Shown: positions 42,861-51,800 of the stretch, in pieces
Layout: every line of letters begins with the position of its first letter
Position numbering within the stretch: position 1 is the stretch's first letter
Origin: an uncultured Actinomyces sp.
GTDB lineage: Bacteria; Actinomycetota; Actinomycetes; Actinomycetales; Actinomycetaceae
NCBI GenBank assembly: GCA_900541895.1
Contig: UWSI01000003.1
Span: 67,073 to 131,072, forward strand
Reading direction: 5' to 3'
DNA length: 64,000 nt
The notes under the pieces: generated by a model
What the model saw: only the letters and a program-made list of their open reading frames with translations
Told to the model about the DNA's origin: nothing
The model's database searches: none
Program-made: the position numbers and the translations under genes

Positions 42861-44360
42861 TTAGAGCAGTGCACTGCCCAGGCGGCAGATGTTATCGATG
42901 TAGTGCTTGTACCAGGGAAGCGCGTTCCATTCCTCAAGGCTGAGCAGTCGCGAAGATGCTTCGATTCGCCTGTTATTCCCCTCCAGAAGTTGGACAAGAT
43001 AAGGATCCTGAGCCAAAAGCATGGCTTCGTAGTTCAAGCCAAAGGATCGGTAATCCATATTCGATGAGCCGATTGCGGCAAGCTCCCCATCAACCACGAC
43101 GTATTTCGAGTGGAGCATATGGGGCGGCGCATACAGGTGGATATTAACTCCGGATACTAAAAGAGACTCGTAGTATGCACGCTGAGCATGTCCTACCAAG
43201 AATTGGTCGAATTGCTCTGAAACGTAGAGGTCTACGCGAACTCCTGACATTGCTGCACCGGTGAGTGCGGCAAGCAAGGGTTCGTCCGGGATGAAGTACG
43301 GGCTGGCAATAGAGACATGATGCCGAGCCTGTGACACCATCGAGATGAACATCCGCAGATTCGGTTCTGAGGGATACGAAGGCCCGGATGGAATGATCTG
43401 CATCGGTTGCCCCATGGCGTTTTCAGGTGCTTCGCCATCCTCGGAAAGATTAAGTTCTTCAAGCGAAAGCTCCTGTTTGGTGGCGTAGTACCAATCTGAA
43501 GCGAAAACAGCTTGAACCTGGCGGACCACTGCACCGCTTACTTCAACGGAAGTATCGTGATATTCAATTCCCGCCTTTTGGTAGGCAGGAGTGTCATAGT
43601 CTGAGGCCACCAAATTATGTGAACCGATGAAGGCTTTCTGGCCATCAATGATGAGCAGCTTGCGGTGGTTACGCAGGTCAGGACGTCGAATGTGACCTTT
43701 AAAGATGCTCATGGGCAGCATCAAGTGCCATTCGATCCCAGACTCGTCGAGCATTCGGCTGAAACCACGCCATCCGGGAATAGTGCGAAGCCCGTGATGA
43801 TCTATCAGCAATCGAACTTTGACCCCGCGAGTACGGGCACGAACCAAGGCTTTGTAGAGCGGATCAGTGGAATGATCCCACGAGGTCTGGAAGTACAGGA
43901 CATTCACGTGATGGGTCGCTTGATCGACCTCGCGTGCCATCGCTTCAAAAGCTTGGTCAGTATCGCCGAGAAGCTGCAGAACACGCCCATGGCTGGGCGG
44001 GAAAGAGGTTTGTTTGTAGTTAAGCCGCATCAGTGAGGCTGTGCGCTCATCCATTCCGTCATTAACGAGGCCACTTTCGCTTCCACTATCACCGCGCAAG
44101 ATTCCCTTGACCAGTTGGTGCGCCGCCTGATCCGATCGTAGGGCTTTGCCCATGGCCCACCATGAACCGAAAAATAAGTACAGCGGGACGCCAACAACTG
44201 GCCATAAAAAGATCAGTAACAGCCATGCCGTCGAGGTTGATGCCCTGCGCTTTTTAGGGACAACACCCAAGGCAATCAATCGAATCGCTAGGTCAATAGC
44301 CCCGACAAGGAGCCACAGCCACAGGGGTGGCTGATGGGTTAGAGGCGCGGGGAGAGGCAT
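42861..44360 (-). CDS. cls: Cardiolipin synthase
   Basis: 499 residues, phospholipase D superfamily. Two N-terminal membrane helices (PLWLWLLVGAIDLAIRL, WLLLIFLWPVVGVPLYL), then two HKD motifs: NHRKLLIIDGQKAFIGSHN and HSKYVVVDGELAAIGSSNMD (His-x-Lys-x4-Asp). It condenses two phosphatidylglycerol molecules into cardiolipin. Starts 5 nt after the methyltransferase stop, so it is in that operon. Convergent with yoeB, 11 nt apart. Confidence 0.93.
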   Translation of the reverse strand: MPLPAPLTHQPPLWLWLLVGAIDLAIRLIALGVVPKKRRASTSTAWLLLIFLWPVVGVPLYLFFGSWWAMGKALRSDQAAHQLVKGILRGDSGSESGLVNDGMDERTASLMRLNYKQTSFPPSHGRVLQLLGDTDQAFEAMAREVDQATHHVNVLYFQTSWDHSTDPLYKALVRARTRGVKVRLLIDHHGLRTIPGWRGFSRMLDESGIEWHLMLPMSIFKGHIRRPDLRNHRKLLIIDGQKAFIGSHNLVASDYDTPAYQKAGIEYHDTSVEVSGAVVRQVQAVFASDWYYATKQELSLEELNLSEDGEAPENAMGQPMQIIPSGPSYPSEPNLRMFISMVSQARHHVSIASPYFIPDEPLLAALTGAAMSGVRVDLYVSEQFDQFLVGHAQRAYYESLLVSGVNIHLYAPPHMLHSKYVVVDGELAAIGSSNMDYRSFGLNYEAMLLAQDPYLVQLLEGNNRRIEASSRLLSLEEWNALPWYKHYIDNICRLGSALL

Positions 44361-44365
44361 CGCAG

Positions 44366-45943
44366 TTACTCCTCATCCGATTCGACTCGAAGGAATCCCC
44401 AACGAATTAAGGTGTGCACCTGCGGGAAGAGTTCGCCCTGAAGCTGCCGGGAATCGCATTCCAATAGGGCTGCAAGAGCCCCGCAGATTTGACCAACGCT
44501 CAGCTCGCCATCTGAAGCACCAACCAAGGCACTCAAAGCAGTGGTCGAGGCAACCGATTGTCCAAGTCCTCCCCCTTGGTGAAGGATCAAGGCGGAGGGG
44601 TCTTGTGCCCCGGGTAGGAAATGCCGTTCTTCCGTCACATCGGAAGCAAAGTAGAGGTGAAGGTCGCTGAGATCATCGGGAAGCCGCAAGGATGCAAGCG
44701 CGCGCTGAACGTCTTCGCCGGATGGGGATTCTCCCCCTTCAAGCTCATCGCATTCGCACACGCCGGGGCGCGGCGTATCGAGCTTTCTCAGGGCGACCAT
44801 GCCCATGCCAATTTCGACGACTCCTGCCTGAACGAAATCATCAAGCCACTGGGCGTATTCGCGTTCGTAGTCTTCGCGCTGATGCCATTGCTGACCGGAG
44901 TCACGAAGCCACATTTCAACGTAGTGAGCGGGATCAAGCCTGTCGCGCTGCACAATCCACGCGTCAATAGGAAGGTCTTCGACCCATGAGCGCACGACAT
45001 TTTCCCAGTCCTCAGGGTGTCCCAATCGTCCGGGAATTTCCCAATTCGCAAGGAGTTGCGTCACACCGCCGGGCTTGAGGTAGTTCGGGCTTTCCCGAAT
45101 CACCGTGCGCACCAGATGATCACGGCTCATTCCACCGTCCCGGTATTCCAGAACCCCCGAGGTACGAAGTGAATCTGGGGTGATAACAAAGGGCGGGTTC
45201 GAGGCGATCAGATCGAATTCTTCGCCTTCGACCGGTTCAAAGAGGGATCCTTGGCGAACATCCAATTCGACACCATTGAGCGCGGCATTAAAGCGCGTGA
45301 TCTCACACGCCCGCGACGACAGGTCAGTTGCAACAACGCGAGTAGCGTGTGTGGCCAAATACAAGGCTTGGATTCCGCATCCACACCCCAGGTCCAAGGC
45401 GGATTCGACAGGAGTTCGAAGCGTCGCCTTCAAAAGAGAGGTCGTTGCCCCGCCGATTCCTAAAACGTGATCTGGGCGAATGGGTTCTCCCGTCACGTCT
45501 TCACCCAGGTCCGACAGGATCCACCAGTTTTTAAGGCCACCTTGAAGCTGTGCCGCGTGAGGACGCAGGTCGTAATTTGCTTTGAAAAGTTGCTGTCCTT
45601 CTGGTGATTTCGCATCGAGTGCGGGAAAAATCAATCCCAGGTCGACCGCGCCGCGCACCCCAAGAGTGGGCAGAGCCTGCGCAAGAACATCCCCACTTTC
45701 CGCGCAGCCCAAGACAAAGAAGCGCGTCAACACCGCAGCCGGGGTATCTTTCCGCTGAAGTTCGCGAAGTGCCGGAACCCTTTGATTACGCATGAGCGCA
45801 GCACGCGCGACCGGGCTGATCATGGCCTCCATCGCGTCGACACTCCACCCGGCACTACCCAGATCTGCAGCCAAGCGAGCGATCAGTCCGGGTTCCAATC
45901 CCGGTGTCGGACTGGGAAGAGTGTCAATCAGTAATTCCGTCAT
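44366..45943 (-). CDS. Two-domain methyltransferase (DUF7059 plus MTS domain)
   Basis: 525 residues. N-terminal helical domain (1-90, LGSAGWSVDAMEAMISPVAR), then a class I methyltransferase domain (approx. 150-330) with motif I LDLGCGCGIQALYLA, VVATDLSSRACEITR, and the DPPF-type catalytic motif IASNPPFVITP, and a C-terminal winged-like tail. The NPPF motif means methylation of an exocyclic amino or a glutamine side chain (RsmC, HemK type); actinobacterial members of this layout are of unknown target, and an rRNA guanine N2 activity is the likeliest. ATG 45943. Upstream of cls. Confidence 0.85.
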   Translation of the reverse strand: MTELLIDTLPSPTPGLEPGLIARLAADLGSAGWSVDAMEAMISPVARAALMRNQRVPALRELQRKDTPAAVLTRFFVLGCAESGDVLAQALPTLGVRGAVDLGLIFPALDAKSPEGQQLFKANYDLRPHAAQLQGGLKNWWILSDLGEDVTGEPIRPDHVLGIGGATTSLLKATLRTPVESALDLGCGCGIQALYLATHATRVVATDLSSRACEITRFNAALNGVELDVRQGSLFEPVEGEEFDLIASNPPFVITPDSLRTSGVLEYRDGGMSRDHLVRTVIRESPNYLKPGGVTQLLANWEIPGRLGHPEDWENVVRSWVEDLPIDAWIVQRDRLDPAHYVEMWLRDSGQQWHQREDYEREYAQWLDDFVQAGVVEIGMGMVALRKLDTPRPGVCECDELEGGESPSGEDVQRALASLRLPDDLSDLHLYFASDVTEERHFLPGAQDPSALILHQGGGLGQSVASTTALSALVGASDGELSVGQICGALAALLECDSRQLQGELFPQVHTLIRWGFLRVESDEE

Positions 45944-46089
45944 AGCATTACTTTCTCACGCCTGACATGCATCTGCGTCGACTTATTCACGCAAGTTCTC
46001 AGGCGCATATTCCCATGAGCTCCCCCACTGCGCAGATCCTTCACCTCCCCCATTAGAATGCCTGTGTCTCCAAGGAAAAGGATGAGTGG

Positions 46090-47055
46090 ATGTCTGGCGG
46101 ACTGGTAGCACTTCTGGACGATATTGCGGCACTCGCAAAAGCCACGGCTTCGTCTATTGACGATGTCGCATCGAGCGCGGTGAAGGTATCGGCCAAAGCG
46201 GTTGGCGTCGTCATCGACGACACCGCTGTCACTCCGCAGTACGTCTCCGGGCTTTCCCCCAAGCGCGAGCTGCCAATTATCGGGAAAATCGCCAAGGCCT
46301 CGTTAATCAACAAGCTGGTCGTCATTCTGCCTATCGCGCTTGTGCTCACGTGGTTTGCGCCGCAGGTTTTGCCCTTCCTCTTGATAGCGGGCGGCGCTTA
46401 CCTGTGTTTTGAGGGCGGCGAGAAGGTTCTCGAGGCCCTGCACTGGCTTCCCGAACACGAAGACTCAGCCGAAGACACAGCTCCTCAAAGCGCGGAAGAC
46501 CTCGAAAAAAGCATCGTCTCTTCGGCCTCACGCACCGATCTCATTCTTTCCTCGGAAATCATGCTGGTCTCCATGGATGGACTGAACTCCGAGTCCATGT
46601 CGATGCGCGTTGCAGTCCTCATCGCGGTCGCTTTCTTCATGACTTTCTTTGTCTACGGGATCGTTGCAGTCCTGGTACGAATGGACGATTTCGGGCTTCG
46701 CTTGGCCAAGGGCGCGACTCATCCGGACGATAATCGCCCCGGTCCCGCGGATAATATCGGCCGTGGAATTGTGCGCGTGATGCCCAAGGTTTTCAACGCA
46801 ATCGGCCTTGTTGGAACGGTTGCAATGCTGTGGGTCGGTGGCCACCTCGTCATCGAAAACCTCGCGAAGGTGGGCGTCGGCTTCTTCCACAACGTCGTGT
46901 CGACGATTGAGCACACGCTCGCTTCGGGCGGCGCTTTCCTTGGCTGGCTCGTTGAGACCACGTGTGCGGCAGTGTTTGGCATTGTGCTCGGCTCGCTGAT
47001 CACCGGAGTTGTCGTTGGGGTTTCCCACCTTTTCCGCCGAGGCCGAGGCCACTGA
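46090..47055 (+). CDS. DUF808 membrane protein
   Basis: 321 residues of the YedI/DUF808 family: SGGLVALLDDIAALAKATAS, SSAVKVSAKAVGVVIDDTAV, TPQYVSGLSPKRELPI then IGKIAKASLINKLVVIL and LICAGGAYLCFEGGEK-like FLLIAGGAYLCFEGGEK, helix positions approx. 75-110, 170-195, 225-260 and 275-310. Function unknown, conserved in many bacteria. AAGGATGAGTGG precedes the ATG. Single gene, same direction as sodA. Confidence 0.93.
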   Translation: MSGGLVALLDDIAALAKATASSIDDVASSAVKVSAKAVGVVIDDTAVTPQYVSGLSPKRELPIIGKIAKASLINKLVVILPIALVLTWFAPQVLPFLLIAGGAYLCFEGGEKVLEALHWLPEHEDSAEDTAPQSAEDLEKSIVSSASRTDLILSSEIMLVSMDGLNSESMSMRVAVLIAVAFFMTFFVYGIVAVLVRMDDFGLRLAKGATHPDDNRPGPADNIGRGIVRVMPKVFNAIGLVGTVAMLWVGGHLVIENLAKVGVGFFHNVVSTIEHTLASGGAFLGWLVETTCAAVFGIVLGSLITGVVVGVSHLFRRGRGH

Positions 47056-47124
47056 GCCTTTCCCCGCTCCCCTTTTGTATAGTGCGTTGAGCGCTGAGTG
47101 AACTCGCCCACCTCTACGCCCACA

Positions 47125-47145
47125 CCTAGGGACTTAAGTACTAGG
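47125..47145. promoter_or_regulatory. Operator-like palindrome upstream of sodA
   Basis: CCTAG at 47125 and CTAGG at 47141 flank the perfect palindrome ACTTAAGT, 37-57 nt before the sodA start. Could be a metal- or redox-regulator box, but it is not a good DtxR box match. Confidence 0.35.
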
Positions 47146-47181
47146 CTTGGGATATCAACCCCTAAGTGTAAGGAGAGCCCG

Positions 47182-47778
47182 ATGAGCGTTTACACCCTTC
47201 CCGAACTTCCCTACGATTACGCGGCACTGGAGCCCCACATCTCTGCAAAGATCATGGAGCTGCACCACGACAAGCACCAGGCCAACTACGTGGCCGGCGC
47301 AAACACTGCACTGGAGAAGCTGGAAGCAGCCCGCGAAGCCGGCGATTTTGCCGCAATCAACCTGTGGGAAAAGAACCTGGCCTTCAACCTGGGTGGCCAC
47401 ACCAACCACTCGATCTTCTGGACGAATATGACCGGTGACGGCGCTTCTCGCCCCGAAGGCAATCTGGCCGACGCCATCAACGAGTTCTTCGGTTCCTTCG
47501 AGAAGTTCCAGGCACAGTTCGCCGCTGCAGCCCTCGGTCTTCAGGGCTCCGGCTGGGCCGTTCTCGCATGGGACACCCTGGGCAAGCGCCTCGTCACCTA
47601 CCAGCTGACCGATCAGCAGGGCAACATCCCCGTTGCAACTGTTCCGCTGCTCATGCTGGACATGTGGGAGCACGCTTTCTACCTGGATTACCTCAACGTC
47701 AAGGCCGACTACGTCAAGGCTTGGTGGAACGTTGTGAACTGGGAGAACGTCGCACAGCGTTTCGCAGCAGCCCTGTGA
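47182..47778 (+). CDS. sodA: Superoxide dismutase (Mn/Fe type)
   Basis: 198 residues. Metal ligands: His28 in ELHHDKHQANYV, His76 in GGHTNHSIFW, Asp160 and His164 in LDMWEHAFYLDY. GSGWAVLAWD and the YXLDY end complete the family. Gly/Gln specificity residue is in the position QGSGW, and Asn-His-Ser-Ile is usual, so Mn versus Fe use is not decided. TAAGGAG just upstream of ATG 47182; an extended frame from 47098 is a non-coding leader. Cytoplasmic defence against superoxide. Confidence 0.96.
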   Translation: MSVYTLPELPYDYAALEPHISAKIMELHHDKHQANYVAGANTALEKLEAAREAGDFAAINLWEKNLAFNLGGHTNHSIFWTNMTGDGASRPEGNLADAINEFFGSFEKFQAQFAAAALGLQGSGWAVLAWDTLGKRLVTYQLTDQQGNIPVATVPLLMLDMWEHAFYLDYLNVKADYVKAWWNVVNWENVAQRFAAAL

Positions 47779-47797
47779 TCACTGCTTGTTTGTTTTA

Positions 47798-47837
47798 AAG
47801 GTTGTGGCCCCCGCCTTCAGGCGGGAGCCACAACCTT
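47798..47837. terminator. Bidirectional terminator between sodA and the monooxygenase gene
   Basis: 11-bp outer stem AAGGTTGTGGC/GCCACAACCTT plus an inner CCGCC/GGCGG stem with a TTCA loop. On the minus strand it is followed by TTTAAAAC. Confidence 0.85.
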
Positions 47838-47848
47838 ATCTACGGAAG

Positions 47849-48835
47849 TTATCCAAGGCGACTCTGGAGCTCTCGGTACTGGGCGAGCTTTTGCTGAACA
47901 TCAGCGATGTAGCTAATCAGCATGACTTCATCGACGCGGTGATTCCGTGCAAAGTTCGCAATCGTCTGAGCAACCTGGTCGTAGGTACCGATGATGATCG
48001 AACGATCGCGTTGTGCCCATCGCAGTGCGTCTTCTCGATCTTCGACGCTCATCTGCTCAGGGCGCTGGAATCGCACGGGGCGTCCCAGTCGTAAACACAT
48101 ACGGAAACTCAAGGCGGGAAGTGCTTGTTCTAGGGCTTCGGCTTCAGTTTCTGCAGCGCTCACCGCGAGCGCGGAAAGGGTCTGTCCTTGGCCCTCGCCC
48201 AGGTTTTCGGGCAGGTGTGCACGGTAATGGTCCATGACCTCGGGCTGTTGCTGGCCGCTGAAGAACTGCGCGTAGGCGTAGTTCATGTTTCGAGTCCCCG
48301 CCCAGGCCGCGCTCTGACCTGAAGAACCCAGCAACCACAACTCGGGAAGCTCATCGGGGCGCGGGTAGACACCAACAGAGGTGTAGGGATGTCCCTCGGG
48401 CAGAGTTCCTCGCATGAAAGCCAAAGTTTCATCGATCAGAGCATTGATCGACGCCGGATCAATCGTTGCCCCCTGGTTGAGTGCGCGGGCGGAGATCATG
48501 TCACCGCCAGGAGCACGTCCCAATCCCATGTCAACACGGCCGGGGAACAAAGTTGCCAGAGTGAAGAACTTTTCTGCCATCTGCAAGCTGCCCTGATGCA
48601 TGGCCATCACGCCACCAGAACCAATACGGATTCGCGAGGTCCGGTCCAGAAGGTGGGTCATCACCAGCTCAGGGGCAGAGGACATAAAGACCGGGGTGTT
48701 GTGGTGCTCTGCGATCCAGAAGCGATGGAACTCCATCTCTTCAAGTCCGCGAGCCAAGGACACCATGTCTTCAAGTGCCTGATGCGGAGTTGACCCGTCA
48801 AAAAGCGGAACCTGTTCCAGTGCTGAGAGGCGCAT
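47849..48835 (-). CDS. LLM-class flavin-dependent oxidoreductase
   Basis: 328 residues of the bacterial luciferase-like (LLM) TIM barrel family: RFWIAEHHNTPVFMSSAPEL, IRIGSGGVMAMHQGSL, EKFFTLATLFPGRVDMGLGRAPGGD, then LPELWLLGSSGQSAAWAG. These are characteristic of the MsnO8/YceB group that uses FMN supplied by a partner. It monooxygenates unknown small molecules. ATG at 48835 starts MRLSALEQVPLFDG. Separate from neighbours by the terminator on one side and the activase on the other. Confidence 0.92.
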   Translation of the reverse strand: MRLSALEQVPLFDGSTPHQALEDMVSLARGLEEMEFHRFWIAEHHNTPVFMSSAPELVMTHLLDRTSRIRIGSGGVMAMHQGSLQMAEKFFTLATLFPGRVDMGLGRAPGGDMISARALNQGATIDPASINALIDETLAFMRGTLPEGHPYTSVGVYPRPDELPELWLLGSSGQSAAWAGTRNMNYAYAQFFSGQQQPEVMDHYRAHLPENLGEGQGQTLSALAVSAAETEAEALEQALPALSFRMCLRLGRPVRFQRPEQMSVEDREDALRWAQRDRSIIIGTYDQVAQTIANFARNHRVDEVMLISYIADVQQKLAQYRELQSRLG

Positions 48836-48899
48836 TGTTACCCTTCCGTTTCACACAATATCCGCCACTTAAACACGGTTATTTTTGAGAATATTCCGC

Positions 48900-51800
48900 T
48901 CAGCGGAAAGCAGCACCCCGCCTCGGCGGAATCGCGGGCATGCCCAAGCCGACTACGCGGTGTCCCTCACCATCAGAAGAACCACCACCGGATCCGCATC
49001 CGCAACCACCGCAGGAGGCACCAGCGACGGCCTCGCCGCCCAAGTCTTCGGAATCGAAGTCAATCCCGACCAACTGCAGCACGCCATCGTCTTCACCATC
49101 GCGCTCGGCGGCATTGTGCTGTTGCACAGCGGTTGCCAGCATCAGCTTGATTCGGTTGAGCTGATTGACTTCCGAGGCGCCCGGATCGTAGTCGACAGCG
49201 ACGATATTCGCCTGCGGGTAGCGGTTACGCAGCGCACGGAACATGCCCTTTCCAACAATGTGGTTCGGTAGACATGCGAAAGGCTGTGCGCAGATGATGT
49301 TCGGGCATCCGTGTTCAATCATGTCGACCATCTCCGCCGTCAGGTACCAGCCTTCACCGGCTTGGTTCCCAAGGCGTGCGATATCCTCCGAGCGCGAGAT
49401 CATCTCTTCGATGTCACGGTGGGCTTCGAACTTCCCATTTGTCTCTTCGAAAGCCTTGTGAACTGGGATTTCATACTTCTTGAGCAGCCACAGAGCCATG
49501 GGTAAGATCTTGCGCTGTTTGCCATCGATCCCCAGGTTCTCGTAGTCCCACTCCGCAGTCGCAACCGAATTGTGGAAGAACTGCATGAGTCCGGGAAGCT
49601 CAGCCTCACAGCCCTCAGCCTCGATGACGTCAACTGCGTGGTTATTCGCATCGGGGTGGAACTTCACAAGGATCTCTCCCACCAGCCCAACGCGAGGTTT
49701 ACGCGGAATATCACGCAATTCCAGGGCGTCAAACTCAGCAACGCAGCGCTTGATCAGCGTCGAATAGCGCAGTCGCCCCGTCAGGAGACCCGTCGGACCG
49801 ACGCGTCCCAAAGTCTCAGAGCGATCACTCACAACCCACTCGCGCACGATCTGATCCCAGCGGCGGTACAGTTCCATCGCGCTTCCGGGCACGGCCTCGT
49901 AAGGACGCACGCGAAGAAGCATGGACTGGATCGCGTCACCGATCACGAAGGCTTGGATCGCCTTGTGGATGTGGCGAATTCCGATCTTGAAGCCGGGGTT
50001 GTCTTCCAGCCCCTGAACGGAAAGCGCAATGACCGGGACCTGCGGATATCCCGCATCGCGAAGGCCCTTACGCAGCAGTGCGGCGTAGTTCGTTGCGCGG
50101 CACATGCCACCCGTCTGAGTGATACCGACCGCGGTCTTATCGGGATCTGCTCGACCCGACACAAATTCGTCGATCAACTGACCGATGACGACAATCGCCG
50201 GGTAACAAGAATCGTTGTTGACGTACTTCAGACCCGTTTCCATGGTCTGGCGGCTCGTGTGCTCAAGGACTCGAACATTGAGTCCCGCGCGCCTGAACAA
50301 GGGCTCGAGGAAACGGAAGTGGATCGGCGACATCTGCGGGGCAAGGATTTCGTATCCCGCATCGCGCATTTCCTCGGTAAAGACGGCTCGTGCTTCGATG
50401 TGTCCGGCCTTGACCTGCTCGGATTCTTCGCGCGCGGCAACCGAAGCTGGGTCCTCGTGCACCGCAGTGTCGATTGTTCCCGAGGCCATGGTTCCTCGCT
50501 CCGCAACCGCCGCTTCTAGGGAACGCAGGCGGATCTTCGCAGCACCCAGGTTCGATACCTCGTCAATCTTAAGGACCGTGTGCACGTCGCCGCGTCCCTC
50601 AAGGATCTCTTGAACCTGGTCGGCGGTGATTGCGTCAACGCCACAACCGAAGGAGTTGAGCTGGACCATCTCAAGGTCAGGCTCATCGCCCACGCGGGCA
50701 GCGGCCTCGTATAGGCGCGAATGGTAGGACCACTGGTCGCGCACGCGAAGAGGGCGCTCCAAGCGCTGGTCAATGATGGAGTCCTCGGTGAGGACGGCCA
50801 TTCCCAGTCCGACAATGACCTCGGGAATACCGTGGTTTATTTCGGGGTCGAGGTGGTAGGGGCGGCCCGCCAAGACGATTCCGCGCACTCCATGTTCGCG
50901 CATCCACTCGAGTGCTTCGCGGCCCTTTTCCTTGATTTCAGCCTTGACCGCGGCGTCTTCTTCCCATGCCTTGTCCAGTGCACGGGTCATTTCTTCAACG
51001 CTGATGTCGTAGCCATACTGGGCGAAGGTGCGCACAAGGTGGGCGGGTAAGTAATCACGGTTGCCGAAGTTGATGAAGGGGCTGATGAACTTCACGCCCG
51101 GCTCATTCAGGCGTTCCATATTGTTGCGGATGACTTCGGGGTAGGTTGCAACGACCGGGCAGTTGAAGTTGTTATCCGCATCGGTGAGCTTTTGCTCGAA
51201 ATCAACGCAGGGGTACCAGATCGTTGTAATCCCCTTGTCCAGCAGGGATTCGATGTGTCCGTGGACGAGCTTGGCCGGATAGCACACGTTTTCGGAAGGG
51301 ATCGATTCCATTCCCTGCTCGAATAGCTCGTGGTTGCTTCGCCCCGAAATCATCACGCGGAAACCGAGCTCGGTGAGCATCGTGAACCAGAAGGGGTAGT
51401 TCTCGTACATGCCCAGAACACGAGGAATACCAATATCTCCGCGGAATGCCTTGGCTTCGGTGAGGCGTCGGTATCCGAAGATCCTCTTGTACTTCCAGTC
51501 ATAGAGGTTGGGAAGGTCCGACTTGCGTGGAACCTTTTCTAGGCTTGCCCCGCGCTCACAACGGTTCCCCGACACATGCCTTTCTCCGTTGGAAAAGGTC
51601 GAGATGGTCATCTGGCAGTGGTTTTGACACAGGCGGCAGGTCTTGCGCGTGGTCTCGACCTGGAAGTCCTCGAGGTCTTCCACGCGAGCGAGTGTCGACT
51701 CACCTTCGCCACTGTCATGCATGCGGGCCGTGAGCGCCGCGCCGTAAGCTCCCATGAGTCCGGCAATATCGGGGCGAACAACTTCGCGACCGGTCAGCAG

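Noticed and set aside
47098..47181. 28-residue N-terminal extension of SodA
   Set aside because: No ribosome binding site for the upstream start; TAAGGAG directly precedes ATG 47182 and the family starts there.
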